9,141 bases of DNA from Nitrospirota bacterium (GTDB lineage Bacteria; Nitrospirota; Thermodesulfovibrionia; UBA6902; BMS3Bbin08). This document shows positions 1 to 6,305 of this stretch, piece after piece. Each line of letters begins with the position of its first letter. Position 1 is the first letter of the stretch. The position numbers and the translations under genes are program-made. The notes beneath the pieces were generated by a model. That model was not told the origin of the DNA and did not search any database. It saw only the letters and a list, made by a program, of their open reading frames with translations. Where the stretch lies: NCBI GenBank assembly GCA_016208845.1, contig JACQXH010000097.1, positions 1-9,141 of the forward strand, written 5' to 3'.

Positions 1-1075
1 TGTTTTTATCATGAAGGAGATAGCTGAAAAGGCTGTCTTTTTTACCGACTGTTTTGTGCGCTTCATCAAAAATACCTATGTCAAACAGTGTGTTAGATTT
101 TCTTGCGGCTTCGGCAGCAGCCCTTCCGCTTTGATAGGTGGTGAACACTACAGTTGTGCCTTTTTTCTTCGTCTTTAGCCAATCTGCTATCTCGTCAGAG
201 TTAGTGCGAACGCGGATTCCGAGGTCTTGGGTAAGGACAGCAATATCGTCCCTCTCAATATCTTTAACAGACTCGTCACTGCACACAGCTATCCAGTGAA
301 CATCTTTTTTATGCGCAACCGACTCTCTTGTCCATACCTGAAGCGTCTGTCTAATAAGCGCAAGGCTTGGAACAGCAACGAGGATTTTTCGAGCCCCAAT
401 TTTTTTAGTAATCCAATAGCCGGTAAGGCTTTTACCTGTGCCGCAGGGCGCAATCAATTTTCCCAATGAATTATGTTTATTAATGAAATGCTCATATGCT
501 TTTTGAACAGCCCGCTTTTGATGTTCACGGGGTTTAACAGGTATCAGCGGGGCAGATTTGCCGATGAGTAATTTATGAAGGCGCTTGAAAAACTCTTTGC
601 CCAGTGTACGCCAGACATCGCCGGAGCAGAAACTCAGCCTCTCACCATAAAGGGTCAGTTTGTGGCTGAACCTGTCGGTATTAGTACAGACAAGACCAAG
701 CTCGATATGCTTGCATATATTGAAAGAAAGGTCAGTAAAGGTACTCAGTTCTTTACGGCTGAGGGATGTGCTTTCATTGTCTCGGTATTTGCACTGGACC
801 GCCCAGAAACCGCCGTCCTTTGTTTCTGCAATAAGGTCAATTCCCTCATCAGGCCCGGGGAGATTGAGTTTCTTCTTTACAGGAGAGGGAACGTCCTTCA
901 GTTGCCAGACATTTTTTAGCAGGGTGACATATTCAGGATGCAGCTTGAGATAAAATTTTGTGAGGGTTTCCAAACAGTCGCCTTTTTGCTTTCCAGTTAA
1001 TAACTGTAATTGCGACCTGAAGTCCTGCCAGTTATTGCATTTGCTTAGAATATTTAAGAAATTTATCCTCTTCAC
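1..1075 (-). CDS. Type ISP-like restriction nuclease-helicase, N-terminal part (3' end beyond window)
   Basis: The minus frame is open from a stop at about 1084 to the window edge, giving about 358 residues. An N-terminal Mrr-like nuclease domain is indicated by GIDLIAE (Asp80) followed by AVQCKY (Gln94, Lys96), the D...QxK metal-binding pattern. A RecA-like superfamily 2 helicase begins near residue 180 with REHQKRAV (Q-motif-like), then Walker A APCGTGKS (Lys215) and a DEAH box at 337-340. This order matches single-polypeptide Type ISP restriction-modification enzymes such as LlaGI/LlaBIII (COG4889-type helicases), where a methyltransferase and a target-recognition domain follow. Those parts are outside the window, so a stand-alone nuclease-helicase is possible. 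The only suitable start is GTG at 1075-1073; no in-frame ATG precedes the conserved region, and the Shine-Dalgarno sequence is weak. It lies 61 bp downstream of polA on the same strand. Confidence 0.75.
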   Translation of the reverse strand, partial: MKRINFLNILSKCNNWQDFRSQLQLLTGKQKGDCLETLTKFYLKLHPEYVTLLKNVWQLKDVPSPVKKKLNLPGPDEGIDLIAETKDGGFWAVQCKYRDNESTSLSRKELSTFTDLSFNICKHIELGLVCTNTDRFSHKLTLYGERLSFCSGDVWRTLGKEFFKRLHKLLIGKSAPLIPVKPREHQKRAVQKAYEHFINKHNSLGKLIAPCGTGKSLTGYWITKKIGARKILVAVPSLALIRQTLQVWTRESVAHKKDVHWIAVCSDESVKDIERDDIAVLTQDLGIRVRTNSDEIADWLKTKKKGTTVVFTTYQSGRAAAEAARKSNTLFDIGIFDEAHKTVGKKDSLFSYLLHDKN

Positions 1076-1136
1076 GCCAAAAGTTTAGCCTATCACGAAA
1101 ACAGAATCAACCATAACCATTAATGATCAATTGCCA

Positions 1137-3794
1137 TTAATGCGCTTCGGCCCAGTTCTTGCCAAATCCTATATCCACTTTGACCGGGACCAGAAGCTTT
1201 ACCGCATGCTCCATCTCTTCCCTGACAAGCAACTTGACTCTGTCTTTTTCATCTGCGGGAACTTCAAACAGAAGCTCATCATGCACCTGAAGGAGCATCC
1301 TGGTTTTCAATCCATCCTTTTTCAATCGTCTCCAGATATTGATCATAGCTATCTTGATAATGTCAGCGGCAGAGCCCTGTATCGGGGTATTCATTGCAAG
1401 CCGTTCTCCCATCTGACGTATATTTTTATTTGCGCTCTTAAGCTCAGGTATGGCTCTTTTCCTCTGAAAAATAGTTGATACATAACCTGTATCAGTCGCC
1501 TCTCTGATACAATTGTCTATGTAACTTTTGACACCGCTGTGCCTCATAAAATATTTATCTATATACAGCCGCGCCTCCTCAGGATGAATGCCAAGCTGCT
1601 GGCTTAAGCCATAAGGGCTGATGCCGTAGACAATGCCGAAATTAACAGCCTTGGCCCTGCGCCTCATTTCAGGAGTTATGTCTTCAGGTGTTATCCCGAA
1701 TATCTCCATCGCGGTTCTTGCGTGTACGTCGCCGTCATTTTTAAATATCTCTATGAGTCCTTCATCCTGACTAAGATGAGCAAGCACCCGGAGCTCAATC
1801 TGGGAATAATCAGAAGACAGAAGCAGATGTCCCTGCTCTGCAATAAATGCCTCTCTTATCCTTTTCCCCCATTCGCCTCTGATCGGGATATTTTGGAGGT
1901 TCGGGTCTGAACTGCTCAGCCTTCCGGTGGCTGTTACAGTCTGGTTAAATGACGTATGAAGCCTGCCTGTTCTTTCATTCACAAGCCTTGGAAGGGTATC
2001 CACATAAGTGCCCTTGAGTTTTGAGAGAGTCCTGTGTTCAAGTATCTCTTTCGGAAGTTCATGCTCCAGCGCAAGCTGTTCCAGCACATCCACATCAGTT
2101 GAAAACCCTGTCTTGGTCTTCTTTATGGTCTTTAGCCCGAGCCTTTCAAATAATATTTCCTGAAGCTGTTTCGGCGAGTTGATATTGAATTCGCCGCCTG
2201 CCAGAAAAAATACCCTTTTTTCAATTCCTGAAAGCTCTCTCTCAAGTTCTTTTGAAAAACCATCCATGAGCGGCAGGTCGATCTTTATGCCGGCCATCTC
2301 CATGCCGGCAAGTACTTCAATAAGGGGCATTTCCATTTCATAAAACAATTTTGAGAGACCTTCTTTTTCTATCTCAGGCGCCAGAAGGTTTTTAAGCCTC
2401 AGTGTGACATCGGCATCCTCGCCGGAGTATCTCGCTGCATCCTCAATGGATACATCCCTGAAATTCTTCTTACCTTTATCTGTGATGTCGTTATATGCGA
2501 TTTTTTTTATTGAGAGATATGTCATCGCAGCATCATCCAGATTGTGGTTTGATTTATTCGGGTTCAGAAGGTATGAGGCCAGCATGGTGTCAAAGGCAAG
2601 GCCCTTTAATTCTATCTCCTCATTTTTCAGGACAATAAGGTCGTACTTTATATTGTGGCCTGTCTTTTGGACCTCAGGGTTTTCAAGTATCCCTTTGAAC
2701 TTCTCAAGGACCTGTTCTTTGGGCAATTGTTTGGGCACGCCGGGATATGAGTGTGCGAGAGGCACATAATACGCCTTTTCAGGCTCCACAGAAAAAGATA
2801 CGCCCACGAGCTCTGCCGTCATCGGCGACTTTGAGGTGGTTTCAGTATCAACAGAGAGTTCATTTTTAATGGAGGCTATTGCTGCTTCAAAGACTCCTTC
2901 ATCAAGTATGCTTATATGCTGGCTAATGACAGGTGAGGTGGTGTTTTCACTGGGAATGAGCTTAAGCAGACTGCCGAACTCATATCTGCGGAAATATTCC
3001 ATCAATTTTTTCCACTCAGGCTCGCCCGGCTTCAGGTCTTCTATCGATATTTCCAGAGGGACATTTGTATCAATTGTGGCAAGCATGAGGCTCAGTTTTA
3101 TGTTCTCAATGTTTCCTGCTATCGCCTCCCTGAGCTTTGGTTTTTTAATGCCTGCATGATCTTTGATAATGTTCTCAACACTGCCGAATTCTTTTAACAG
3201 GCTTACCGCTGTCTTTTCTCCGATGCCGTGCACGCCAGGTATATTGTCCGAGGCATCTCCCATCAGGGCAATTACCTCCGGAAAACGCGACGGCTCAACG
3301 CCGAACCGTTCAACAACATCTTTTTCCTCTGTGATTTTGTCTTTCATAGTGTCATAGGTCCTGATCTTCGGGCTCAGGATCTGGTTTATGTCCTTGTCCG
3401 CCGTCACAATGAAGACATCAAGCCCTTCTTTTTCCGCCTTCTTTGCAATAGTCCCCAGCACGTCATCGGCCTCGCAGCCTTCTATCTCTTCACTCGGGAT
3501 ATTGAAGGCCCTGATAATATCTTTTATCGGCTGGACCTGCAGCCGCAGTTCATCAGGCATACTCGGCCTGTGGGCCTTGTATGCCTCATATGCCTTGTGC
3601 CTCATTGTAGGAGCTGGCGAGTCAAAGACAACCGCAAAATAGTCGGGACGTTTCTCCCTTATGATTTTTAGGAGCATGTTGGTAAAGCCATAGATGGCAT
3701 TTGTCGGAAACCCGTCTGAAGCAGACAGGTTCCGGATGGCATAAAAGGCCCGGTAAATGTAGGAATTTCCGTCTATGAGATATAGGGTGGACAT
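1137..3794 (-). CDS. polA: DNA polymerase I
   Basis: This is an 885-residue family A DNA polymerase, full length for bacterial Pol I, used for Okazaki-fragment processing and repair synthesis. Residues 1-275 form the 5' nuclease: LIDGNSYIYR near the N-terminus, EADDVLG at 108-114, TADKDINQ at 131-138, and a helix-hairpin-helix segment at about 185-205. Residues 300-480 form the 3'-5' exonuclease, with all acidic residues present: Asp316/Glu318 (DTE), Asp385 (HNIKYD) and the YxxxD motif Tyr456-Asp460. Proofreading is therefore probably active. Residues 500-885 form the polymerase: motif A SDYSQIELR (Asp662), motif B RRRAKAVNFGIVYG (Lys715, Phe719, Tyr723), motif C VHDE (Asp839, Glu840). Phe719 occupies the position of E. 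coli Phe762. The ATG at 3794 is fixed by the conserved N-terminus although no good Shine-Dalgarno is visible. vapC ends 52 bp upstream on the same strand. Confidence 0.98.
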   Translation of the reverse strand: MSTLYLIDGNSYIYRAFYAIRNLSASDGFPTNAIYGFTNMLLKIIREKRPDYFAVVFDSPAPTMRHKAYEAYKAHRPSMPDELRLQVQPIKDIIRAFNIPSEEIEGCEADDVLGTIAKKAEKEGLDVFIVTADKDINQILSPKIRTYDTMKDKITEEKDVVERFGVEPSRFPEVIALMGDASDNIPGVHGIGEKTAVSLLKEFGSVENIIKDHAGIKKPKLREAIAGNIENIKLSLMLATIDTNVPLEISIEDLKPGEPEWKKLMEYFRRYEFGSLLKLIPSENTTSPVISQHISILDEGVFEAAIASIKNELSVDTETTSKSPMTAELVGVSFSVEPEKAYYVPLAHSYPGVPKQLPKEQVLEKFKGILENPEVQKTGHNIKYDLIVLKNEEIELKGLAFDTMLASYLLNPNKSNHNLDDAAMTYLSIKKIAYNDITDKGKKNFRDVSIEDAARYSGEDADVTLRLKNLLAPEIEKEGLSKLFYEMEMPLIEVLAGMEMAGIKIDLPLMDGFSKELERELSGIEKRVFFLAGGEFNINSPKQLQEILFERLGLKTIKKTKTGFSTDVDVLEQLALEHELPKEILEHRTLSKLKGTYVDTLPRLVNERTGRLHTSFNQTVTATGRLSSSDPNLQNIPIRGEWGKRIREAFIAEQGHLLLSSDYSQIELRVLAHLSQDEGLIEIFKNDGDVHARTAMEIFGITPEDITPEMRRRAKAVNFGIVYGISPYGLSQQLGIHPEEARLYIDKYFMRHSGVKSYIDNCIREATDTGYVSTIFQRKRAIPELKSANKNIRQMGERLAMNTPIQGSAADIIKIAMINIWRRLKKDGLKTRMLLQVHDELLFEVPADEKDRVKLLVREEMEHAVKLLVPVKVDIGFGKNWAEAH

Positions 3795-3846
3795 TTTATT
3801 AATTAACTGAAAAAGCGCCCTGAGGTCTGCATTCAGCAGTGATTTG

Positions 3847-4239
3847 TCAGAGCAATTTTATTGGTAAATGTTTTTTGTAATTCTCAAAGTCTTTGTCGGT
3901 TGTAAAAATAATGAGATTTTCTATGTTTGCAACGGCACAAATTAAAAAATCTATCGTTGATCCCTGAATTCCTTTACTCCGGCATATATTGCTGAACTCA
4001 GCAGCCGCTATAAAGTGTGTGCTCTCAAGGGGAATATCCTCAAACGCAGAAAGCTTGTCTTTTAATTTATTAAATTGAGAGATATCGGATATCCCGGAAA
4101 GGAGTTCCTGACGAATCGGTCCGATCATAACAATCCTGCCATCTTTTATAAGCTCTTCCATTTTATCTGCTATTTCAGTCTTTGAGGATTTATGTCTAAG
4201 GACTTGAGACCAAACACAAGTGTCAACAAGGACTTTCAT
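3847..4239 (-). CDS. vapC: VapC-type PIN-domain ribonuclease toxin
   Basis: This 130-residue protein has the length and layout of a VapC toxin. The four expected acidic positions of a PIN nuclease are present: Asp6 in LVDTCVW, Glu45 in IRQELLSG, Asp97 in STIDFLI, and Asp115 in FTTDKDF. The family cleaves RNA (often initiator tRNA or rRNA) in a Mg2+-dependent manner; the target here cannot be inferred. Its ATG overlaps the stop codon of the upstream vapB by 4 bp (ATGA), indicating translational coupling. polA follows 52 bp downstream with no clear terminator between, so some readthrough into polA is possible. The gene looks intact. Confidence 0.9.
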   Translation of the reverse strand: MKVLVDTCVWSQVLRHKSSKTEIADKMEELIKDGRIVMIGPIRQELLSGISDISQFNKLKDKLSAFEDIPLESTHFIAAAEFSNICRSKGIQGSTIDFLICAVANIENLIIFTTDKDFENYKKHLPIKLL

Positions 4240-4433
4240 CTTGCTCTCGCTTTTTTATAGTCGTAGTCCTTGTCGAAATCGATTTTCCCGAACAATTCAA
4301 ATATTTCCACCTGTTTTTTGCGGGCAATGTATTCTTTTAATGCAGTTGTTACGGCTTCTTTTTTTGTTTTATGATGCCCGATCTTTTGAGCCTGAGAAAT
4401 TAATTTGTCATCTAATGCCAGATTGGTTGCCAT
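4236..4433 (-). CDS. vapB: VapB-type antitoxin
   Basis: This 65-residue protein begins MATNLALDDKLI and continues with KTKKEAVTTALKEYIARKKQ, then ELFGKIDFDKDYDYKKAR. That pattern is typical of the VapB antitoxin family often found with PIN toxins (the VapB_antitoxin/DUF2191 type): an N-terminal DNA-binding part and a C-terminal segment that blocks the toxin. An open frame extends 24 codons further upstream to 4505, but the ATG at 4433 is chosen because a near-perfect AGGAGG (complement of 4440-4445) lies 6 nt before it and the family sequence begins there. The stop overlaps the vapC start. Confidence 0.88.
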   Translation of the reverse strand: MATNLALDDKLISQAQKIGHHKTKKEAVTTALKEYIARKKQVEIFELFGKIDFDKDYDYKKARAR

Positions 4434-4439
4434 ATCACA

Positions 4440-4478
4440 CCTCCTATTACACAAAGTATAACACAATATTATGTGTAA
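4440..4478 (-). promoter_or_regulatory. vapBC promoter, operator-like inverted repeat and strong RBS
   Basis: Read on the minus strand, an extended -10 element TGTTATACT lies at 4455-4463 with only a poor -35. An inverted repeat TTACACA (4447-4453) / TGTGTAA (4472-4478) brackets the -10, and a second arm ACACA (4461-4465) can also pair with TGTGT (4472-4476). AGGAGG (complement of 4440-4445) is the ribosome binding site. Placement of the repeat around the -10 suggests VapB/VapBC autorepression, as is usual for such modules. The binding itself is inferred. Confidence 0.55.
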
Positions 4479-4528
4479 AAGGATATACCGTCTATATAGA
4501 TGCATCAGCCGCCACTAAGACCGATCTG

Positions 4529-4544
4529 AAAAAGCGCCACGCTT
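4529..4544 (-). terminator. Weak intrinsic terminator-like hairpin after the zinc-ribbon gene
   Basis: On the minus strand AAGCG-TGG-CGCTT forms a 5-bp stem with a 3-nt loop that runs into a stretch of five T. It overlaps the stop codon of the zinc-ribbon gene. The stem is short, so termination would be inefficient at best. Confidence 0.3.
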
Positions 4545-4770
4545 ATTCGGGATCGGGCTGAATGCGTATGTTATGACTCGTATAGTAATCATGGCATTCA
4601 TCGCAGAGCAAACGGATGCGCCCTTTATTAAACCAATACGTCTGGCCTTCGCGAATTTTGAAGTTGCAGACTGCGCAATGCTCGTGGTCCCACTTGTCTT
4701 TAATTAATTCAAATTTATCTTTGTCGTAGCCGCTTCCATTGTAGGGCTGCCACTTTAGCTGCCCATTCAC
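4543..4770 (-). CDS. Small zinc-ribbon-like hypothetical protein
   Basis: This 75-residue protein has two metal-binding-type pairs: HCAVC (Cys32, Cys35) and CDECH (Cys56, Cys59, with His60). They are separated by a short segment containing TYWFNKG, as in a small treble-clef or zinc-ribbon fold. The stretch KWDHEHCAVC resembles small uncharacterised bacterial proteins with a DHDHCxxC motif; I cannot assign a function. The GTG start at 4770 has AAGGA (complement of 4775-4779) 4 nt upstream. The same frame stays open to a stop at 4858-4860 and reads like protein (for example FSQTIFYSYPALVRKEL). The true N-terminus may therefore be further upstream at a non-standard start, or the 5' end may have been damaged. 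It lies inside the toxin-antitoxin cluster but is not recognisably a toxin or antitoxin. Confidence 0.6.
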   Translation of the reverse strand: MNGQLKWQPYNGSGYDKDKFELIKDKWDHEHCAVCNFKIREGQTYWFNKGRIRLLCDECHDYYTSHNIRIQPDPE

Positions 4771-5016
4771 AAGTTCCTTGCGGACGAGGGCAGGATATGA
4801 GTAAAAAATTGTCTGAGAAAATACCTTGTCAATGGTTTCCCTGTCACCCCCTACAGATTACAAAAATAAAAAGCAGAATACAAGATTTTTTAGATTTCCT
4901 GCGTGAAATGCCTTGCTAATATCTCCCTGTCTGGATTGGGGTGTTGCCTCGAAGGTTTTTTTGTACAGAACAACTTAACTGTGAGGTCACGGGATGCCGC
5001 CTGTGCGAGCAATTTG
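4771..5016. other. Intergenic stretch between zinc-ribbon gene and orphan antitoxin
   Basis: No complete gene is seen. The part 4771-4857 is the in-frame upstream extension of the zinc-ribbon gene on the minus strand. The part from about 4862 to 5016 shows only a short hairpin-capable segment (CACGGG / CCTGTG around 4988-5007) and A/T-rich tracts. No toxin gene follows the Phd antitoxin here. Confidence 0.6.
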
Positions 5017-5238
5017 TTATGTCAGTTCTCTTGATTCGCGAATTGCCTCTAATATTTCTTTACGGGTAATCTTTTTTCCAAGGCCCGGCACATCAAAGGG
5101 TGAACGGCGGGTGGTTATTTTCGGCGCAATAGAAAACATATCTCCTCTGCGGCGGCGGATGACGACTTCATCTTTCTTGGACTCTTCAAGAATGTCTGAC
5201 AATTTCTCGCGGGCCTGTGAATAAGTATAAATCTTCAT
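5017..5238 (-). CDS. Phd/YefM-family antitoxin, apparently orphan
   Basis: This 73-residue protein begins MKIYTYSQAREKLSDILEES and continues with VVIRRRRGDMFSIAPK. That is the beta-helix-helix-beta DNA-binding half of Phd/YefM antitoxins. A basic linker and a C-terminal helix (KEILEAIRESRE) suited to toxin binding follow. The gene starts 3 nt after the stop of a truncated PIN-toxin reading frame, with a GGTGG upstream inside the end of that frame. This suggests it was once translated as the second gene of a toxin-first pair. No intact toxin partner lies on either side, so it may be an orphan, may act on a toxin elsewhere, or may be decaying. Confidence 0.8.
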   Translation of the reverse strand: MKIYTYSQAREKLSDILEESKKDEVVIRRRRGDMFSIAPKITTRRSPFDVPGLGKKITRKEILEAIRESRELT

Positions 5239-5241
5239 AAT

Positions 5242-5409
5242 TTATTCCACCACCTTTATTCCAATACTTTCTGCAATATCACACATGCGATCATCAAGGC
5301 TGATAAGAGGCAATTTATTTTCTATGCAGCACTGTAAATAGTACGCATCATAAGCATATATATTGAACCGCAGGGCAATTTTAATCGCGTCATAAATCTT
5401 TTCTGATAT
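5242..5409 (-). pseudogene. C-terminal remnant of a VapC/PIN toxin
   Basis: The minus-strand frame ending with TAA at 5244-5242 reads about 55 residues. They include YDAIKIALRF, IYAYDAYYLQ, KLPLISLDDRM and a final GIKVVE. This is the C-terminal portion of a PIN domain, with the third acidic site in YDAYY and the fourth in SLDD. The N-terminal half bearing the first two catalytic acidic residues is missing: the frame is closed by a stop just upstream, and no start codon gives a complete protein. The end of this remnant lies 3 nt before the Phd antitoxin, which was probably its partner. The fragment overlaps the antitoxin fragment at 5390-5554 in another frame. Confidence 0.7.
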
Positions 5410-5554
5410 TTAGCCTTTTATCTTTCTTTAAAGTGTTCCTTGCATACTTCATGAGTTCTGCTTTTCTTCTTGAAAGGTTTTTTACCGGAACCCATTCGCC
5501 ATTTTCAAAACTGTCCAATATTTCCTGTTCCTCCTGAGTCAATTTAGCTTTCAT
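5390..5554 (-). pseudogene. N-terminal fragment of a CopG-like antitoxin
   Basis: ATG at 5554-5552 opens a 54-codon frame ending with TGA at 5392-5390. The product starts MKAKLTQEEQEILDSFENGE and continues with EWVPVKNL and YARNTLKKDKRLNIR. It resembles the first half of CopG/ribbon-helix-helix antitoxins of about 80-90 residues, in which NIR begins the DNA-binding strand. Here the frame ends a few codons later, so the DNA-binding helices are absent, and the sequence runs on into the PIN-toxin remnant in a different frame. The simplest reading is a deletion that joined two different toxin-antitoxin modules. The Shine-Dalgarno is weak: AGGAAG lies too far upstream. Confidence 0.6.
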
Positions 5555-5596
5555 TATTGATTAAATAACTTCCTATGTTTTCCTACAGATTACCGG

Positions 5597-5935
5597 CTAT
5601 GTTCCGATGATTTCATTCAATCCTTCGACTGTCTGAGCAAGTTCTTCCGGAGATACCCTCCCAAGTTTCTTCCCGATCCTATCAACAGACAGGGTTCGTA
5701 TCTGGCTGATCTTTACCCATGAACGTTTTGGTAATTTTTCAGCTTTCAGCTCCAGCGTCAAAGGAAAACCTGCTCTTTGAGGCTGACTGGTCAGAGCCAT
5801 CGCTATGACAGTCCCCGAATGTTCGTTAAATACATCGTGACTCAGGATCAGCACCGGCCGCAAGCCTGCCTGCTCATGACCACGCACAGGATTTAAATCA
5901 GCCCATCGAATCTCGCCCCTCAGTATTTTGGCCAT
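5597..5935 (-). CDS. mazF: MazF/PemK-family endoribonuclease toxin
   Basis: This 112-residue protein has the standard MazF length and motifs: [19 protein letters not shown] near the N-terminus, RPVLILS (Arg26) and MALTSQ (Thr49). Arg26 and Thr49 are the positions corresponding to the catalytic Arg/Thr pair of MazF toxins. It ends with the usual helix VSPEELAQTVEGLNEIIG. The family cleaves single-stranded RNA at short sequence motifs. The ATG at 5935 lies 16 bp inside the 3' end of the upstream antitoxin gene, with a GAGGAT-type ribosome binding site about 8 nt before it. It appears intact. Confidence 0.93.
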   Translation of the reverse strand: MAKILRGEIRWADLNPVRGHEQAGLRPVLILSHDVFNEHSGTVIAMALTSQPQRAGFPLTLELKAEKLPKRSWVKISQIRTLSVDRIGKKLGRVSPEELAQTVEGLNEIIGT

Positions 5936-6162
5936 TCGCTTAAATCCTCGGATAATCCTTCTTCTGACATTGCCTTCTCAAAGTTTGGGTCCAATTTGGC
6001 ACATTCCTTTGCCAAACGATTGCGTTCTAATCTTTCTATCTTTTCGTTCACAGCTTCCTGAATTGCCTGACTGCGACTCAAAAAGATGTTCTCATGTACA
6101 AGATGGTCTAAACGACTGATAGAATTTTGATCAAGGGTTATTGCGATTTTTGCTTTACTCAT
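5920..6162 (-). CDS. mazE: MazE-like ribbon-helix-helix antitoxin
   Basis: This 80-residue protein has an N-terminal ribbon-helix-helix: [18 protein letters not shown] followed by [18 protein letters not shown]. The acidic, tryptophan-containing tail ([14 protein letters not shown]) is typical of RHH antitoxins paired with MazF, whose tails occupy the toxin dimer surface. It overlaps mazF by 16 bp. The ATG at 6162 is supported by GGAGG (complement of 6170-6174) 7 nt upstream. The protein probably represses its own promoter. Confidence 0.9.
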   Translation of the reverse strand: MSKAKIAITLDQNSISRLDHLVHENIFLSRSQAIQEAVNEKIERLERNRLAKECAKLDPNFEKAMSEEGLSEDLSEWPKY

Positions 6163-6187
6163 CTATTCACCTCCGGTATTACTATTT

Positions 6188-6216
6188 ATCATACCAATTC
6201 CCGGAAATACGGTCAA
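6188..6216 (-). promoter_or_regulatory. mazEF promoter (sigma-70 type)
   Basis: On the minus strand TTGACC (6216-6211) and TATGAT (6193-6188) are separated by exactly 17 bp, with TGG immediately before the -10 (extended -10). An inverted repeat GGTAT (6175-6179) / ATACC (6191-6195) overlaps the -10 and the leader and is a candidate operator for the MazE-like protein; the operator role is inferred. Confidence 0.7.
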
Positions 6217-6231
6217 GCTGTTATCGTTCAC

Positions 6232-6259
6232 TTGCTTATTGCATTTTTGGGGTTATGAT
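6232..6259 (+). promoter_or_regulatory. Candidate hisG promoter
   Basis: TTGCTT (6232-6237) and TATGAT (6254-6259) are 16 bp apart, upstream of the AAGGAA ribosome binding site and the hisG ATG. It lies back to back with the mazEF promoter, so repression or polymerase traffic at one could affect the other. A second -10-like TATTAT lies at 6264-6269 but has no well-placed -35. Confidence 0.45.
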
Positions 6260-6305
6260 ACGTTATTATAGTGCAAACTTTATTAATTGCAAAAGGAACA
6301 AACTA

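Larger units (their letters stand above)
3807..4538. repeat. 13-bp direct repeats flanking vapBC
   Basis: CTGAAAAAGCGCC occurs at 3807-3819 and again at 4526-4538, in the same orientation, one on each side of the vapBC module. Neither copy extends beyond 13 bp. A match of this length is near the chance level for a 9-kb window, so its significance rests only on its position. Confidence 0.4.

Noticed and set aside
575..919. Plus-strand 114-codon open frame
   Set aside because: It is antisense to the conserved nuclease domain of the minus-strand restriction-type gene and has no recognisable features of its own.
1118..1142. Two copies of CATTAATG at the end of polA
   Set aside because: The word is short and A/T-rich and one copy overlaps the stop codon; there is no stem-loop with a T-run and no evidence of function.
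4973..5032. Possible integron attC site downstream of the Phd antitoxin (TAAC...GTTA ends with an internal hairpin)
   Set aside because: Only one end fits a core-site consensus (ACTTAAC, i.e. GTTAAGT on the other strand); the other reads GTTATGT and breaks the GTTRRRY rule. The internal stem is short and the second pair of arms does not match. There is no integrase or cassette array in the window.
6141..6305. Longer hisG start giving 55 extra N-terminal residues
   Set aside because: The extension overlaps the mazE start and both promoters, has no HisG-like sequence and lacks a good ribosome binding site; ATG 6306 has AGGAA at proper spacing and begins the conserved domain.
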